Source: Hyphomicrobium_A sp963759735 | GTDB lineage: Bacteria; Pseudomonadota; Alphaproteobacteria; Rhizobiales; Hyphomicrobiaceae | Length of the DNA stretch: 64,000 nucleotides | Assembly: GCA_963759735.1 (NCBI GenBank) | Contig: CAVXAF010000001.1 | Span: forward strand, 1-64,000 | Direction: 5' to 3' | Shown: positions 1-9,249 of the stretch, piece after piece | How positions within the stretch are numbered: the stretch's first letter is position 1 | Layout of the letters: the number at the start of each line of letters is the position of its first letter | Made by a program: the position numbers and the translations under genes | The notes under the pieces: model-generated | The model's database searches: none | Told to the model about the DNA's origin: nothing | What the model saw: only the letters and a program-made list of their open reading frames with translations

Positions 1-955
1 TACCGAGAGCAGGATGGTGAGGCTCCCAGACTGGCCGGCTGCCCCAGCAAGTTGACGGCGGCGAGCGTACGTCACGGCGGCGCTCGGCAGGCACGTCGCG
101 CTAAGAGAATGGTGCCTGTGGCACACGGTGATCACCTACATCGCCTGCCGCAACCGGCATTGTCCAAATGTGCCAGGGGAGCGGCGCGGCAGATGGTCTC
201 CCCGATCCGGTTGTGTGACCGCCATCGTCAACCAGCCACGTCCTAACCATCCGCGGCGACAGCTTCCGGAAGCGCGCCAAGCGAGAGAGCGGCCTCATCA
301 AGCCGCCGGACCTCCGGTCGGCTAAGCCTCCCTGCGTTCGCCACCGCCAACCATCAATTTGCACTCGCCTGGCGCCCGCATTGTAAAGGCAACAATCGCC
401 GAACGGCGACACCGCGAGCGCCAAGCTATCGGTTGCATCCGCAAGCCACTTTTTCTCCTGCCTCGCGCAGCCGCTGAGGCAACCGCCGGCGCATTAAACC
501 GGCTCTTAACGCGAGATATCCACATCATGTCCGACCGCCGTGCGGTGGCCGCCGCGGGTCGGCGAAACGCGGCGCAAAAGTCCTCCGAACACTGCTAAAC
601 TGCAGCTGTTCACGGCATTCCGCTCATTCTGTCTGCAGCGCCGGCAAGCCGTTGACGCCTCCCCAATTTCCATTCCGATCAGCCTCCGCCCTCCACCCTG
701 TTCACGACCTGCAACTACCCGCTTGCGCTGTGACCTCCACCCCGCTGCTCGTGGCCCCACCGCCACACCCGCGGATTCGTCACCGCCAATTCGGCACTGC
801 CTAATTGTTGCACTCCGCGAATCACAGCAGTGTCCGGCCTGGCACGCAGCGATCCTTGAGGGATACGCATTGCGCATTGCTAGGGCGGTTTTCTTGTCTC
901 GCGTTCCTTTTGTTCAGCGTCCGCCATCAGCTGAGACGAAGACGGGAGACTAAAT
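1..955. other. Intergenic stretch upstream of the porin, no gene recognised
   Basis: Open frames here are short, overlap on both strands and translate into Arg/Pro/Ala-rich sequence without recognisable motifs, so I see no supported gene. GC falls toward the right end, as expected for a promoter region. The only clear signal is the ribosome binding site GGGAGA at about 944-949, six bases before the porin ATG. The left end may hold the tail of something outside the window. Confidence 0.5.
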
Positions 956-2387
956 ATGAAGAAATCCAGCCTTAGCGCCCTGGTGGCAGCGGGCCTGCTA
1001 GTGGGCGGTCTCTCCGCCGGCAGCGCATCTGCAGCCGACCTTGGGGGGAATTGCTGCGCAGATCTCGAAGAGCGTATTGCCGAACTCGAAGCCACGACCG
1101 CCCGCAAGGGCAACCGCAAGGTTTCGCTGACCATCTCCGGTTGGGTCGGCGAGCAGGTCATGTACTGGGACGACGGCGCCGAGCAGAACGTCTACGTGAC
1201 GGGCCTCGGCTCCACGCTCGCATCGCACTTCAAGTTCACCGGCCAGGCCACCATCTCTCCAGGTTGGTCGGCGGGCTACGTGATCCACGTGGAAGCGATG
1301 GACAGCGACTCGCTCGACGCTCAACCAGTTCTCGCAGCACAACGTGTCGGCTCTGCAGCCCAACAACCTTTCGTCGGGTGCCTACGGCGTGCAGCTCCTG
1401 CAGTCCTACTGGTTCATCAAGAGCGACCACCTCGGCAAGCTCGGCGTCGGTCTGCAGTCGTCCGCTTCGGATAACGCTGCAATCCTCGTTGACGGTTCGG
1501 GCTCGCTCGTTCCCGCCAACTGGGTGATGTTCGACTACAACGGCTTCCTGCTCCGCAACAGCGGATCGGGCACGGTGTCAGGTCTTAACTGGCAGACGGT
1601 CGGCGGCTTCTGCTTCGGCGGCGGCGGCGCGGGCGGCGACTGCTTCGGCGCTCCGCGTGACTTCGATCCGTTACAACTCGCCGACCTTCGGCGGGTTCTC
1701 GGTCTCGGCCTCTTGGGGTGAAGACGACTTCTGGGACGTCGCGGCTCGCTACTCGGGTGAATACAACGGCTTCAAGCTTGCTGCCGCTGCCGCTTACTCG
1801 CAGTGGAGCCAGGACTTCTTCACGGAGCCTGGCATTGCGAACGCTGGCACCCTGGCGCTACCGGCTTCGCTGTCATCGTTCCGCCGTCTGCACAGGCTGA
1901 CGACCGCTGGATCGACTACTTCCAGATCGGTGCCTACGTCGAGCACGTCCCGACGGGTCTCTGGCTCTATGGCGCCTACGGTCACATCGACCCGAACGGC
2001 GTCACTGCTCCCAGCATGCTTGGTGCTACGCACGCGGTGGCTGACCGAGCGCTGGCGACACCTACTACATCAAGGGCGGTCTGCGTGAGCGCTGGCATCC
2101 CCTGGGTCACACGGTGCTCTACGGCGAGTACGAGAAGTTCAGCGACGCATCGTCCTGACGTGCTGGTCGACCTCGGCATCACTTCAGGCACCACGCTCTG
2201 GGGTCTCGGTGTTGTGCAGGAAATCGACGCTGCCGCTATGTCGCTGTGGCTCTCCTACCGCCACATCGACGCTGACCTCGGCGGTGTCGGTTGCACCAAC
2301 GGCGCTGCTACCGCTGGTCGGCTTGACGCCAGCTGCTCGACCGAGAACTTCCAGTACCTGAAGGCCGGCGCTCTGATCAACTTCTGA
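956..2387 (+). CDS. Outer-membrane porin (Rhizobiales porin family), frame broken several times
   Basis: Product is a trimeric beta-barrel porin for passive uptake of small solutes through the outer membrane. The N-terminus is a classic signal peptide (MKKSSLSALVAAGLL, Ala-rich, cleavage near SASA|ADL), followed by the short coiled-coil-like stretch EERIAELEATT and a first strand KVSLTISGWVGEQVMYWDDG, typical of Rhizobiales porins. The protein ends in Phe (ALINF) as barrels do. It can only be read through by changing frame near 1316 (+1), 1650 (+1), 1856 (-1), 2048 (-1) and 2152 (+1); all pieces together give roughly 476 residues, a normal porin length. Start fixed by the RBS at 944-949. Either a pseudogene or, more likely given errors elsewhere, poor consensus at a paralogous locus. 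Confidence 0.85.
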
Positions 2388-2421
2388 TCGCCGACTCTTC
2401 TATCTCTCTCAAGCACTTCGA

Positions 2422-2452
2422 CCGCCCTGGTAACCCCAGGGCGGCTTTTTTT
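2422..2452 (+). terminator. Rho-independent terminator of the porin gene
   Basis: Perfect 9-bp stem CCGCCCTGG / CCAGGGCGG (2422-2430 and 2436-2444) with loop TAACC, followed by seven T at 2446-2452. It sits 35 bases after the porin stop. Confidence 0.93.
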
Positions 2453-2645
2453 ATGCGCCGCCGTCATCCGGCGCGCGACGGTCGCGCGCAACCGCATCAC
2501 TCGCCGCGCATGCACAGGAACGTGTGGCGCAACGTGCGTGCTGAAATGACCCGAACTCACTCGGCGTGATACCGACGACTTCCTGCGTTGATGAAACGAA
2601 GCGGGCGCTGTGAGCAGAACACGCAACGATGATGCGCGACGGCAG

Positions 2646-3342
2646 ATGCCGCGCGTCGCGCGATACGGCGGCCTTCTCGCCGCGCTGCTCTCGCTTGGCC
2701 TTGCGGCATGCGCCTACAAGGGCGACGGCCCGATCGAGGTCCACTACCAGAAATACAAGGCGCGCATACCCGAGAGGGACAGGGTGTTCGTGTGCAGCGC
2801 CTACGGCTGCCGCACGCAAACTCCTTATCGATTTTCCGAGGCCGACCTCGCGCGACGTCAAAGGTCTGATGTCGCCAGCGCGCACCAAGACACCGGCGGA
2901 CGAGCGCGCGGCGATCAAGACCGCGCTCGCCTGGATGGGCAACCGCGCCGACACCGCCGTCGGCACGGCCGGCGACCGGCCGGGCGACGACATGATGGGC
3001 AACGGCGATCCCGGACAGATGGATTGCGTGGACGTCGCCACCAACCTGACGAGCTACATGCTGGTCATGGAGCGGCACAAGATGTTCCGCCATCACGCGG
3101 TTGGATCGATGTACGTGAAGGAAGACATCCGACGCGGCTGGGACGGGTGGACCCACTATGCGGGCGTGCTGATCGACAACAAGTCGAAGCAGAAGTACGC
3201 CGTCGACGGCTGGCTGCTGGCCAGCGGCAAGCCGCCCGAGATCGTCGAGGTCGAGCGCTGGTACATCGACGACAAGGATTTGCTGTTCGGCGCCGGCACG
3301 GTTGCGTCCATGAAGCCCGAGGCGCAGAAACCCAAGCCGTGA
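2646..3342 (+). CDS. Lipoprotein with a transglutaminase-like Cys/His/Asp pattern (frameshifted)
   Basis: The N-terminus MPRVARYGGLLAALLSLGL leads into the lipobox LAAC, so the product should be a lipid-anchored envelope protein of about 231 residues. An upstream in-frame GTG at 2610 is possible, but the ATG at 2646 gives the canonical signal peptide. The frame shifts by +1 near 2850; after it the protein continues with MDCVDVATN, WTHYAGVLIDN and YAVDGWLL, whose ordered Cys, His and Asp recall bacterial transglutaminase-like cysteine proteinases. That assignment is inference from the order of residues; I recognise the protein only as a conserved alphaproteobacterial hypothetical. The gene stands alone between a terminator and the VWA gene. 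Confidence 0.75.
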
Positions 3343-3431
3343 CGCTTCGCCTTGGCAGCAACGGCTCGCAGTCCTTATGCTGCAGCGTCGCGACCTGCGG
3401 CAGCCAGTGATGTCCGAGTGCCGCCACCGCC

Positions 3432-4609
3432 ATGTTCGTCACCTTCTTCCATGCCCTGAAGCGCGCCGGTCTTCCGGTCTCGCTCAACGAGTACCTCACG
3501 CTGCTCGAGGGGCTGGAGGCTGGCGTGACCGGCCGCCAGGTGGAGGATTTCTACTTCCTGTCGCGCGCCAGCCTCGTCAAGGACGAGCGCAATCTCGATC
3601 GCTTCGACCGCGTATTCGGCGAGGTCTTCAAAGGGCTCGCGGCGCTCCCCGATGCCATCGAAGCGGAAATCCCCGAAGAGTGGCTGCGCCTCGTCTCCGA
3701 ATTGCATCTGTCCGAGGAGGACAAGCGCGCGCATCGAAGAACTCGGCGGCTGGGAAAAAATCATGGAGACGCTGTCGCCAGCGCCTCGAAGAGCAGAAGG
3801 AGCGTCACTCGGGCGGCAACAAATGGATCGGCACCGGCGGCACGTCACCCTTCGGCGCGTACGGTTACAATCCTGCCGGCGTACGCATCGGCCAGAAGGA
3901 GAGCCGACACCGGCGCGCGGTGAAGGTATGGGACAAGCGCGAGTTCAAGGACCTCGACGGAGAGGTCGAGATCGGCACACGCAACATCAAGGTGGCGCTG
4001 CGCCGCCTGCGTTCGTTCGCACGCACCGGCGCTGCGGAGGAACTGGATCTCAGCGGCACCATCCGCGGAACGGCCGAGAAGGGCTATCTCGACATCCGCA
4101 TGGTCCGCGAGCGGCACAACACGATCAAGGTGCTGATGTTCTTCGACGTCGGCGGCTCGATGGACTGGCACATCAAAGGCGCCGAGGAACTGTTTTCGGC
4201 CGCGCGCTCGGAGTTCAAGCATCTCGAATACTTCTACTTCCACAACTGCCTCTATGAGCAGGTGTGGAAGCAAAACGACCGTCGGCGCAGCGAGCTGACC
4301 CAAACCTGGGATGTGCTGCACACCTACCCGCCAGACTACAAGGTGATCTTCGTCGGCGATGCCTCGATGAGCCCCTACGAGCTGACGCACATCGGCGGCG
4401 CCGTGGAGCACATGAACGAGGAGCCGGGAGCCCTATGGCTGCGCCGGGTCATGCAGACCTGGCGGCACAGCATATGGCTAAATCCGGTTGCCGAGCGCCA
4501 TTGGGCCTATACGCCATCAATTGCCATGATCAGGGACATAATGGAGGGGCGCATGTACCCGCTGACGCTTGAAGGTCTCGATCAGGCGATGGTGGAGCTG
4601 ATGCGCTAG
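3432..4609 (+). CDS. VWA domain protein, CoxE-like (frameshifted twice)
   Basis: Von Willebrand factor A domain protein of the CoxE type, about 391 residues. The N-terminal half (VTFFHALKRAGLPVSLNEYL, LGGWEKIMETL) is the helical part of the family. Then NKWIGTGGTSPFGAYGYNP precedes the VWA domain, whose metal-ion site is FFDVGGSMDWH near residue 238. CoxE proteins usually work with a MoxR-type AAA ATPase in maturing metalloenzymes or other complexes; no such ATPase lies next to it here. Two +1 shifts, near 3727 (AAG-C-GCGCGC) and 3775 (TCGC-C-AGCGCC), must be removed to read the whole protein. The start ATG at 3432 follows the lipoprotein by about 90 bases. Confidence 0.85.
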
Positions 4610-4755
4610 GGACGCCGGCGGCGGCGCACCGAGAGTTGCTTAGACCGCTCGCTTGGCGGGACGGAATCGGCGCAAACCGCAATTGACGGCAGCGCAAACG
4701 GCGCTAAGGTCCGCCGCGATGGATGGGCCGCAAGGATGGGAATGAGGGGCACGCC

Positions 4756-5265
4756 ATGAAGGCCGCAGGCTCGATGCTCGCGCTTGGCGTGGCGCTCGCC
4801 GTCGCTGGCTGCTCGGGAAGCTCGGGGCTCACGACGGGCGCGCTGCTCGGCGAGGACAAACCGCCGCCGGCCGAGGTTAACGACGCGCCGTCGCGCGCGT
4901 TCCAGGTCGGCACCGTTTCCGCCCGCGCCGTCAAATGCGGCTTCAACTTCGACCCCGGTAAACTCAAGGCGAACTACCTTGCCTATGAGCGCCAGCAGCC
5001 AGGCGCGCAGGATGCCAGCAAGGTCGAGCGCATTTACGACGTCTCGTTCAACGGCGTTGCCAAGGCTGTGGCCGCCGAAGGCGAGTACTGCAGCGACGCC
5101 AAGACCAAGGCCATCAAGTCCGACCTCGGCCGTCATCTCGCTGGCGACTACACGCCCCGCATCGCTCCCAAGAAGGAAGACGATGGCCTGTTCTCCGGTT
5201 GGGGCAGCGGCGGCAGCGACAGTGAGGGGATGAAAGTCAAACACCCGATGGACAACAGCGATTGA
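4756..5265 (+). CDS. Small lipoprotein, conserved hypothetical
   Basis: A 169-residue protein beginning MKAAGSMLALGVALAVAG followed by Cys-Ser-Gly-Ser, a type II signal sequence with lipobox VAGC, so it should be anchored in the envelope. Two conserved-looking cysteines (KCGFNFD and EYCSDAK) may form a disulfide. The C-terminus is Gly/Ser-rich and ends charged. ATG 4756 is chosen over the in-frame ATG 4723 because GAGGGG lies just upstream at 4744-4749 and because only this start puts the hydrophobic stretch at the N-terminus. Function unknown. Confidence 0.8.
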   Translation: MKAAGSMLALGVALAVAGCSGSSGLTTGALLGEDKPPPAEVNDAPSRAFQVGTVSARAVKCGFNFDPGKLKANYLAYERQQPGAQDASKVERIYDVSFNGVAKAVAAEGEYCSDAKTKAIKSDLGRHLAGDYTPRIAPKKEDDGLFSGWGSGGSDSEGMKVKHPMDNSD

Positions 5266-5304
5266 ACGCGGCGCGCAGAGCGCTTGCAAGCGGAGCACGG
5301 CTGA

Positions 5305-5664
5305 GTGCAGCAGCTCCTGTGGCTTGAAACACTGTTGAAGTTCGCGCCCGGCATGCTGCTGGCGCTCGCTCCGTTGACGGCCCTGCGCATCCTCGGCCTG
5401 CCGCGCCCTGACACCGGATTTTGGCCCCGCCTGTGCGGCGTCCTCCTGATCGGCCTTGCGGGGGCCTTGTTTCTGGAAGGCACCGCGCGCGGTCACGGAC
5501 TAGGATTGGCCGGCGTGATTATCATTAACCTTTCCGGCGCCGCCATGCTGGCATCGCTGCTGGTTCTTGACGCCGGGCCGGTCTCCACGCGGGGGCGAAC
5601 GACCGTTTGGCTGATCGTCTGCCTGCTCATCGTGATCAGCGTTTTCGAAATCGCAACCCTCTAG
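5305..5664 (+). CDS. Small four-helix membrane protein, unknown function
   Basis: A 119-residue protein with GTG start and GGAG nine bases upstream. It is nearly all hydrophobic: likely helices around LLKFAPGMLLALAPLTAL, LCGVLLIGLAGALFL, VIIINLSGAAMLASLLVL and TVWLIVCLLIVISVFEI. It lies 39 bases after the lipoprotein and 64 bases before the acyltransferase, all on the same strand, so the three may be cotranscribed. No family recognised. Confidence 0.7.
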   Translation: MQQLLWLETLLKFAPGMLLALAPLTALRILGLPRPDTGFWPRLCGVLLIGLAGALFLEGTARGHGLGLAGVIIINLSGAAMLASLLVLDAGPVSTRGRTTVWLIVCLLIVISVFEIATL

Positions 5665-5728
5665 CGTTTCTAAGTCTATCCACGGCACGCCGTTTGCTAG
5701 GCAGGCCGTGGAGGCTCGGGAAACCACA

Positions 5729-6973
5729 ATGCGATCGACTGCCGCTCTGCAACGACAATTCCCGATCGAACGGGCGACAGACGCGGATGCACCGTGCGCT
5801 GTGCTTCCAGCCGAATTGCCGTGCCAATTCGAAGTCGTCACGACGCGCGCCGAATTCGATGCGCTGTCGGAGGACTGGGACGCGCTGTTCGCCGGCGCGA
5901 GCACCGCGGTCCAGGCCTTTCAAACATTCAATTGGAACTGGCACTGGTGCAATCACTACCTGGCTGCGGCCGGCGAGAAGGGACCTTCTCTGGCCGTGCT
6001 CACCGGCCGCCGCGGCGGGCGCCTCGTCATGGTGTGGCCGATCGTCGTGGAGCGCATCGCCGGTCTGGTGGAAGCGACCTGGATGGGCGCACCCGTGAGC
6101 CAGTACGGCGACGTGCTCATCGACGATGTGCCTGATGCTGCCGCACTGCTGCGCCAAGCGTGGTCGCATCTGCTCGACACCCTCAAGCCGGACGTCGTCT
6201 GGCTCAATCGCGTGCGCGAGGACGCAGCAATCACCCCGCTCCTTATCGAACTTGGCGCGATTGCGGCGCGGCGCCTCCATGCGCCATATCTCGACCTTTC
6301 CAGCGCCCCCGACTTCGACACCTACATGCTGCGTCACTCCAACCGCACAGCAAAGAAACGCCGCAACACCGTCCGTCGGCTGGCCAAGCTCGGCAATGTC
6401 GAGTTCGTCCGCGAGACGAACGGCGAAACGGCGCGCGAGCTGGCAGGCATGGCGATCGATTCCAAGCATGCGCAGCTCGTCGAACGCGGGATCGTTTCGC
6501 CGGCGTTGGCCGATCCGCGCATGCGAAAGTTTTTCAGCGACGCCGCCGGCGGCAGCGATCACCCCGCGGACGTCATCGTCTACGCCCTGGAGATCGACGG
6601 CGAACGCGCCGCCATCGACGTCCTCGTCGCCTGCAAGGATCGCATCGCGACCCACGTCTTTGCCTATGATCCCAAGTTCGCCAAGGATCGCGTCGGCGCT
6701 CACCTGCTCGAACTCACCATGGCTCGATCGCTCGAGGACGGCGTGCGCATCTTCGACCTTTTGGCGCCGGCAGATCCCTACAAGCAGCGGTGGGCCGACG
6801 GCATGGTGGAGGTCGTCGACTGGGCCCTGCCGGTGTCGGTCAAAGGGACGATCTATGCGCGAATCTATCTGCAGCGGCTGCGCCCGCTGTTGAAGGCGGC
6901 GGCACATGCGCTGCCGACCCGACTGGCGCGCTGGCTGGCGAGTGCCTACGCGAAGGCAAAATCGCTCAGCTGA
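5729..6973 (+). CDS. GNAT / BioF2-like acyltransferase (CelD family)
   Basis: A 414-residue cytoplasmic protein. FEVVTTRAEFDALSEDWDAL and FQTFNWNWHWCNHYL near the N-terminus, plus the C-terminal YDPKFAKDRVGAHLLELTMA, are typical of the Acetyltransf_6 (CelD/BcsL-type, FemAB-like) proteins that transfer acyl groups to envelope polysaccharides or peptidoglycan precursors. Substrate is not predictable from sequence. ATG 5729 has GGGAAA just upstream; an in-frame GTG at 5708 is the alternative. The 3' end overlaps the convergent ferredoxin reductase gene by 8 bases. Confidence 0.85.
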   Translation: MRSTAALQRQFPIERATDADAPCAVLPAELPCQFEVVTTRAEFDALSEDWDALFAGASTAVQAFQTFNWNWHWCNHYLAAAGEKGPSLAVLTGRRGGRLVMVWPIVVERIAGLVEATWMGAPVSQYGDVLIDDVPDAAALLRQAWSHLLDTLKPDVVWLNRVREDAAITPLLIELGAIAARRLHAPYLDLSSAPDFDTYMLRHSNRTAKKRRNTVRRLAKLGNVEFVRETNGETARELAGMAIDSKHAQLVERGIVSPALADPRMRKFFSDAAGGSDHPADVIVYALEIDGERAAIDVLVACKDRIATHVFAYDPKFAKDRVGAHLLELTMARSLEDGVRIFDLLAPADPYKQRWADGMVEVVDWALPVSVKGTIYARIYLQRLRPLLKAAAHALPTRLARWLASAYAKAKSLS

Positions 6974-8021
6974 CGCCGAGCTTCTTCTGCAGGCTCGACG
7001 ACGAGGTCGTGTACTGGAAGAGCAGCTTCTTGCCCGGGTAGACGTACTTGTGCGCCTGCTGGGCCATCAGTGCCACTTCGTGGAAGCCGGAGAGGATGAG
7101 CTTCAGCTTGCCCGGATAGGTGTTGATGTCGCCGACCGCGAAGATGCCCTTCTCGCTGGTCTCGAACTTCTCCGTGTCGACGGGAACGAGGTTCTCGTTG
7201 AGCGCCAGGCCCCAGTCGGCCACCGGACCGAGCTTCATGGTCAGCCCGAAGAACGGCAGCATCACATCGATGTCGAGATGCTCCTCGCCGTCCTTCGTCT
7301 TGACCGTTGCCCCCTGCAGCTGATTGCCGATGCCGTCCAGCGCGGTCACCTGCCCGATCATCAGCCGCACGTCGCCGGTCTCGACCAGCTTGCGCATCTT
7401 CTCGACCGAATGGGGAGCGGCGCGGAAGTCATCGCGCCGGTGCAGCAGAGTGATGCTCGCCGCCAACGGCTGCAGGCTCAAGGTCCAGTCGAGGGCTGAA
7501 TCGCCGCCGCCGACGATGAGCACCCGCTTGCCTTTGAGAGTTTCCATGCGCCGCACGGAATAGAGGACCGAGGTGCCCTCGAAGGCTTCGATGCCGGCGA
7601 GCGGGGGACGCTTGGGTGTGAATGATCCACCGCCGGCGGCGATGACAACAACCTTGCAGATGAACTCGGTGCCGGCGTCGGTGCGCAGGCGGAAACGCTC
7701 ATCGGGCAGCCGCTCCAGGACATCGATGCGCTCGCCCAGATGCAGCACGGCGCCGAACGGCGCGATCTGCTCGAGCAGGCGCTCGGTCAGCTCCTGCCCG
7801 GTGACCAGCGGCAGTGCCGGAATGTCGTAGATCGGCTTTTCCGGATATAGCTCGGCGCACTGGCCGCCCGCCTTGTCGAGGATGTCGACGACATGCGCTT
7901 TGACGTCGACGAGGCCCAATTCGAACACGGCGAACAGGCCAACCGGACCGGCGCCGATAATCACGGCATCCGTTTCAATGGGAGCGGCGGCGGCGGCGGC
8001 CGCGCTGGCGTCCGAACTCAT
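6966..8021 (-). CDS. Ferredoxin/flavodoxin-NADP+ reductase (thioredoxin reductase-like type)
   Basis: A 351-residue flavoprotein of the thioredoxin-reductase-like ferredoxin-NADP+ reductase family (as in Bacillus YumC and Rhodopseudomonas FNR). FAD-binding motif AVIIGAGPVGLFAVFELG near residue 20, NADPH-binding VLIVGGGDSALDWTL near 165, and the second FAD contact GIFAVGDINTYPGKLKLI near 290. No CxxC redox pair is present, which separates it from true thioredoxin reductase. The C-terminal extension carries YTTSSSSLQKKLGV, usual for the family. It lies 18 bases downstream of the 2Fe-2S ferredoxin gene, so the two form an electron-transfer operon shuttling between NADPH and the ferredoxin. Confidence 0.93.
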   Translation of the reverse strand: MSSDASAAAAAAAPIETDAVIIGAGPVGLFAVFELGLVDVKAHVVDILDKAGGQCAELYPEKPIYDIPALPLVTGQELTERLLEQIAPFGAVLHLGERIDVLERLPDERFRLRTDAGTEFICKVVVIAAGGGSFTPKRPPLAGIEAFEGTSVLYSVRRMETLKGKRVLIVGGGDSALDWTLSLQPLAASITLLHRRDDFRAAPHSVEKMRKLVETGDVRLMIGQVTALDGIGNQLQGATVKTKDGEEHLDIDVMLPFFGLTMKLGPVADWGLALNENLVPVDTEKFETSEKGIFAVGDINTYPGKLKLILSGFHEVALMAQQAHKYVYPGKKLLFQYTTSSSSLQKKLGVS

Positions 8022-8039
8022 CGGTGACCCTTCCAGGTA

Positions 8040-8360
8040 TCAGAACTGTTTGGCGGGCACGCGCACGATGAGCCCATCGAGTTCCGGCGTCAGCTTGATC
8101 TGGCAGCTGAGGCGGCTCGATTCGCGCACGTCGAACGCGAAGTCCAGCATGTCCTCCTCCATCTGCGAAGGAGTGCCGGACTTCTCGCGCCAGGCATCGT
8201 CCACGTAGACATGGCAGGTTGCACAGGCACAAGCGCCCCCGCACTCGGCTTCGATGCCGGGGACGTCGTTCAACTTGGCGAGTTCCATGAGCGTTACGCC
8301 CGGCTCGGCCTCGGCAACCTGCTCGCTGCCGTCAGGCTGAATGAACGTGATCTTGACCAT
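8040..8360 (-). CDS. 2Fe-2S ferredoxin, adrenodoxin type
   Basis: A 106-residue soluble ferredoxin. Cluster ligands are in ECGGACACATCHVYVDD (C-x5-C-x2-C) and a fourth Cys in LSCQIKLTPELDGL, the adrenodoxin-type pattern. MEEDMLDFA is the partner-binding helix typical of this group. First gene of a two-gene operon with the downstream ferredoxin-NADP+ reductase, its probable redox partner; the cluster would serve Fe-S assembly or P450-like systems. Confidence 0.95.
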   Translation of the reverse strand: MVKITFIQPDGSEQVAEAEPGVTLMELAKLNDVPGIEAECGGACACATCHVYVDDAWREKSGTPSQMEEDMLDFAFDVRESSRLSCQIKLTPELDGLIVRVPAKQF

Positions 8361-8512
8361 CGTTTTGGTGCGGAACTCCGAATGGCGGGACGACGCGTGA
8401 AGGGCGCCGTACCAGGACGCCGGCTACCGGCGCCAAAAGGCCCCGCACCAATAGTCGGCACGGCCTGCAAATTCAAGCGTTGGACGGGGTCGTCAGCAAG
8501 GGCCGATGCGCG

Positions 8513-8896
8513 TCAGGCTGCGTGGCAGAGCGAAGCAATGTAGGCGCGCGCCTCGCCGGCTGCCTCTTCGAGGCGGCGGACGACCAGCCCGCGCTCGCCG
8601 GCATCGGGCAGGCGTTGCAGCTTCTCGGCGCTTTCGGCGATGGTGGCCAGCGACCAGGCGCCGACGGCACGGGCCGAACCCTTGAGGGTGTGCGCAGCAA
8701 TGCCCCATTCCTTCGCCGAGGGGGCATTCTTCAAGGCGCCGATAGTGATCGGAAGTTGCTCGGAGAAGAGGCCAAGGATTTCGACCTCCAGAGCGTGGTC
8801 GCCCATGGTGTAGCGGCGCAGGTGGCCCAGATCGACCGGCGCGGCGGACTGTACCGCACAGGTTTCTGACGCCTTCATGGGATTAACTGCCGGCAT
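8513..8896 (-). CDS. Hpt domain (histidine phosphotransfer) protein
   Basis: A small stand-alone Hpt protein, 121 to 127 residues depending on start (ATG 8896, or ATG 8878). The phosphoacceptor is the His in IAAHTLKGSARAVGA, matching the HxLKGSA signature; preceding helices contain HALEVEILGLFSEQLP. It would carry phosphate between a hybrid sensor kinase and a response regulator. No kinase or receiver gene is adjacent. A longer open frame runs upstream to about 9307, but the extension looks non-coding. Confidence 0.85.
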   Translation of the reverse strand: MPAVNPMKASETCAVQSAAPVDLGHLRRYTMGDHALEVEILGLFSEQLPITIGALKNAPSAKEWGIAAHTLKGSARAVGAWSLATIAESAEKLQRLPDAGERGLVVRRLEEAAGEARAYIASLCHAA

Positions 8897-9249
8897 ACTC
8901 GCGACTCGCCCTAAACCACACTGCCGCCGCACAAATCGCCTTGGCAAAATTCCGCGGCGGATGGGCAAGCTCACACACAGAATATAAACGGCCGTAAATT
9001 GCGCCGGTTCAACTTGAGCATTAACCTTTGAACGAATCGCACGCTGGGCGGGCGAGGGGCGAAGGGCCGGCGGAACCTTTCTTTTGCCCCAAACTCCGGC
9101 CAAGCGTTGGCAGACGGGTGGATTAGCAATTCTGGTTGTGGGCGTTGGGGTTGGCCGATCAAAAAGGCCGCGCGCAGCTATCAGTTTTGCTGGGGACGCT
9201 CCCGTTGGTCGCGTGCTCGACTGGACCGGGATGGGGGAGCACGTCACAC
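8897..9249. other. Divergent promoter region between Hpt gene and coiled-coil gene
   Basis: About 350 bases of lower GC (ATATAAACGG at about 8982) between genes read outward on opposite strands, so promoters of both should lie here. Open frames crossing it give Trp/Arg/Cys-rich translations unlike the neighbouring genes. The strong ribosome binding site GGGGGAG at 9233-9239 belongs to the coiled-coil gene. Confidence 0.5.
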
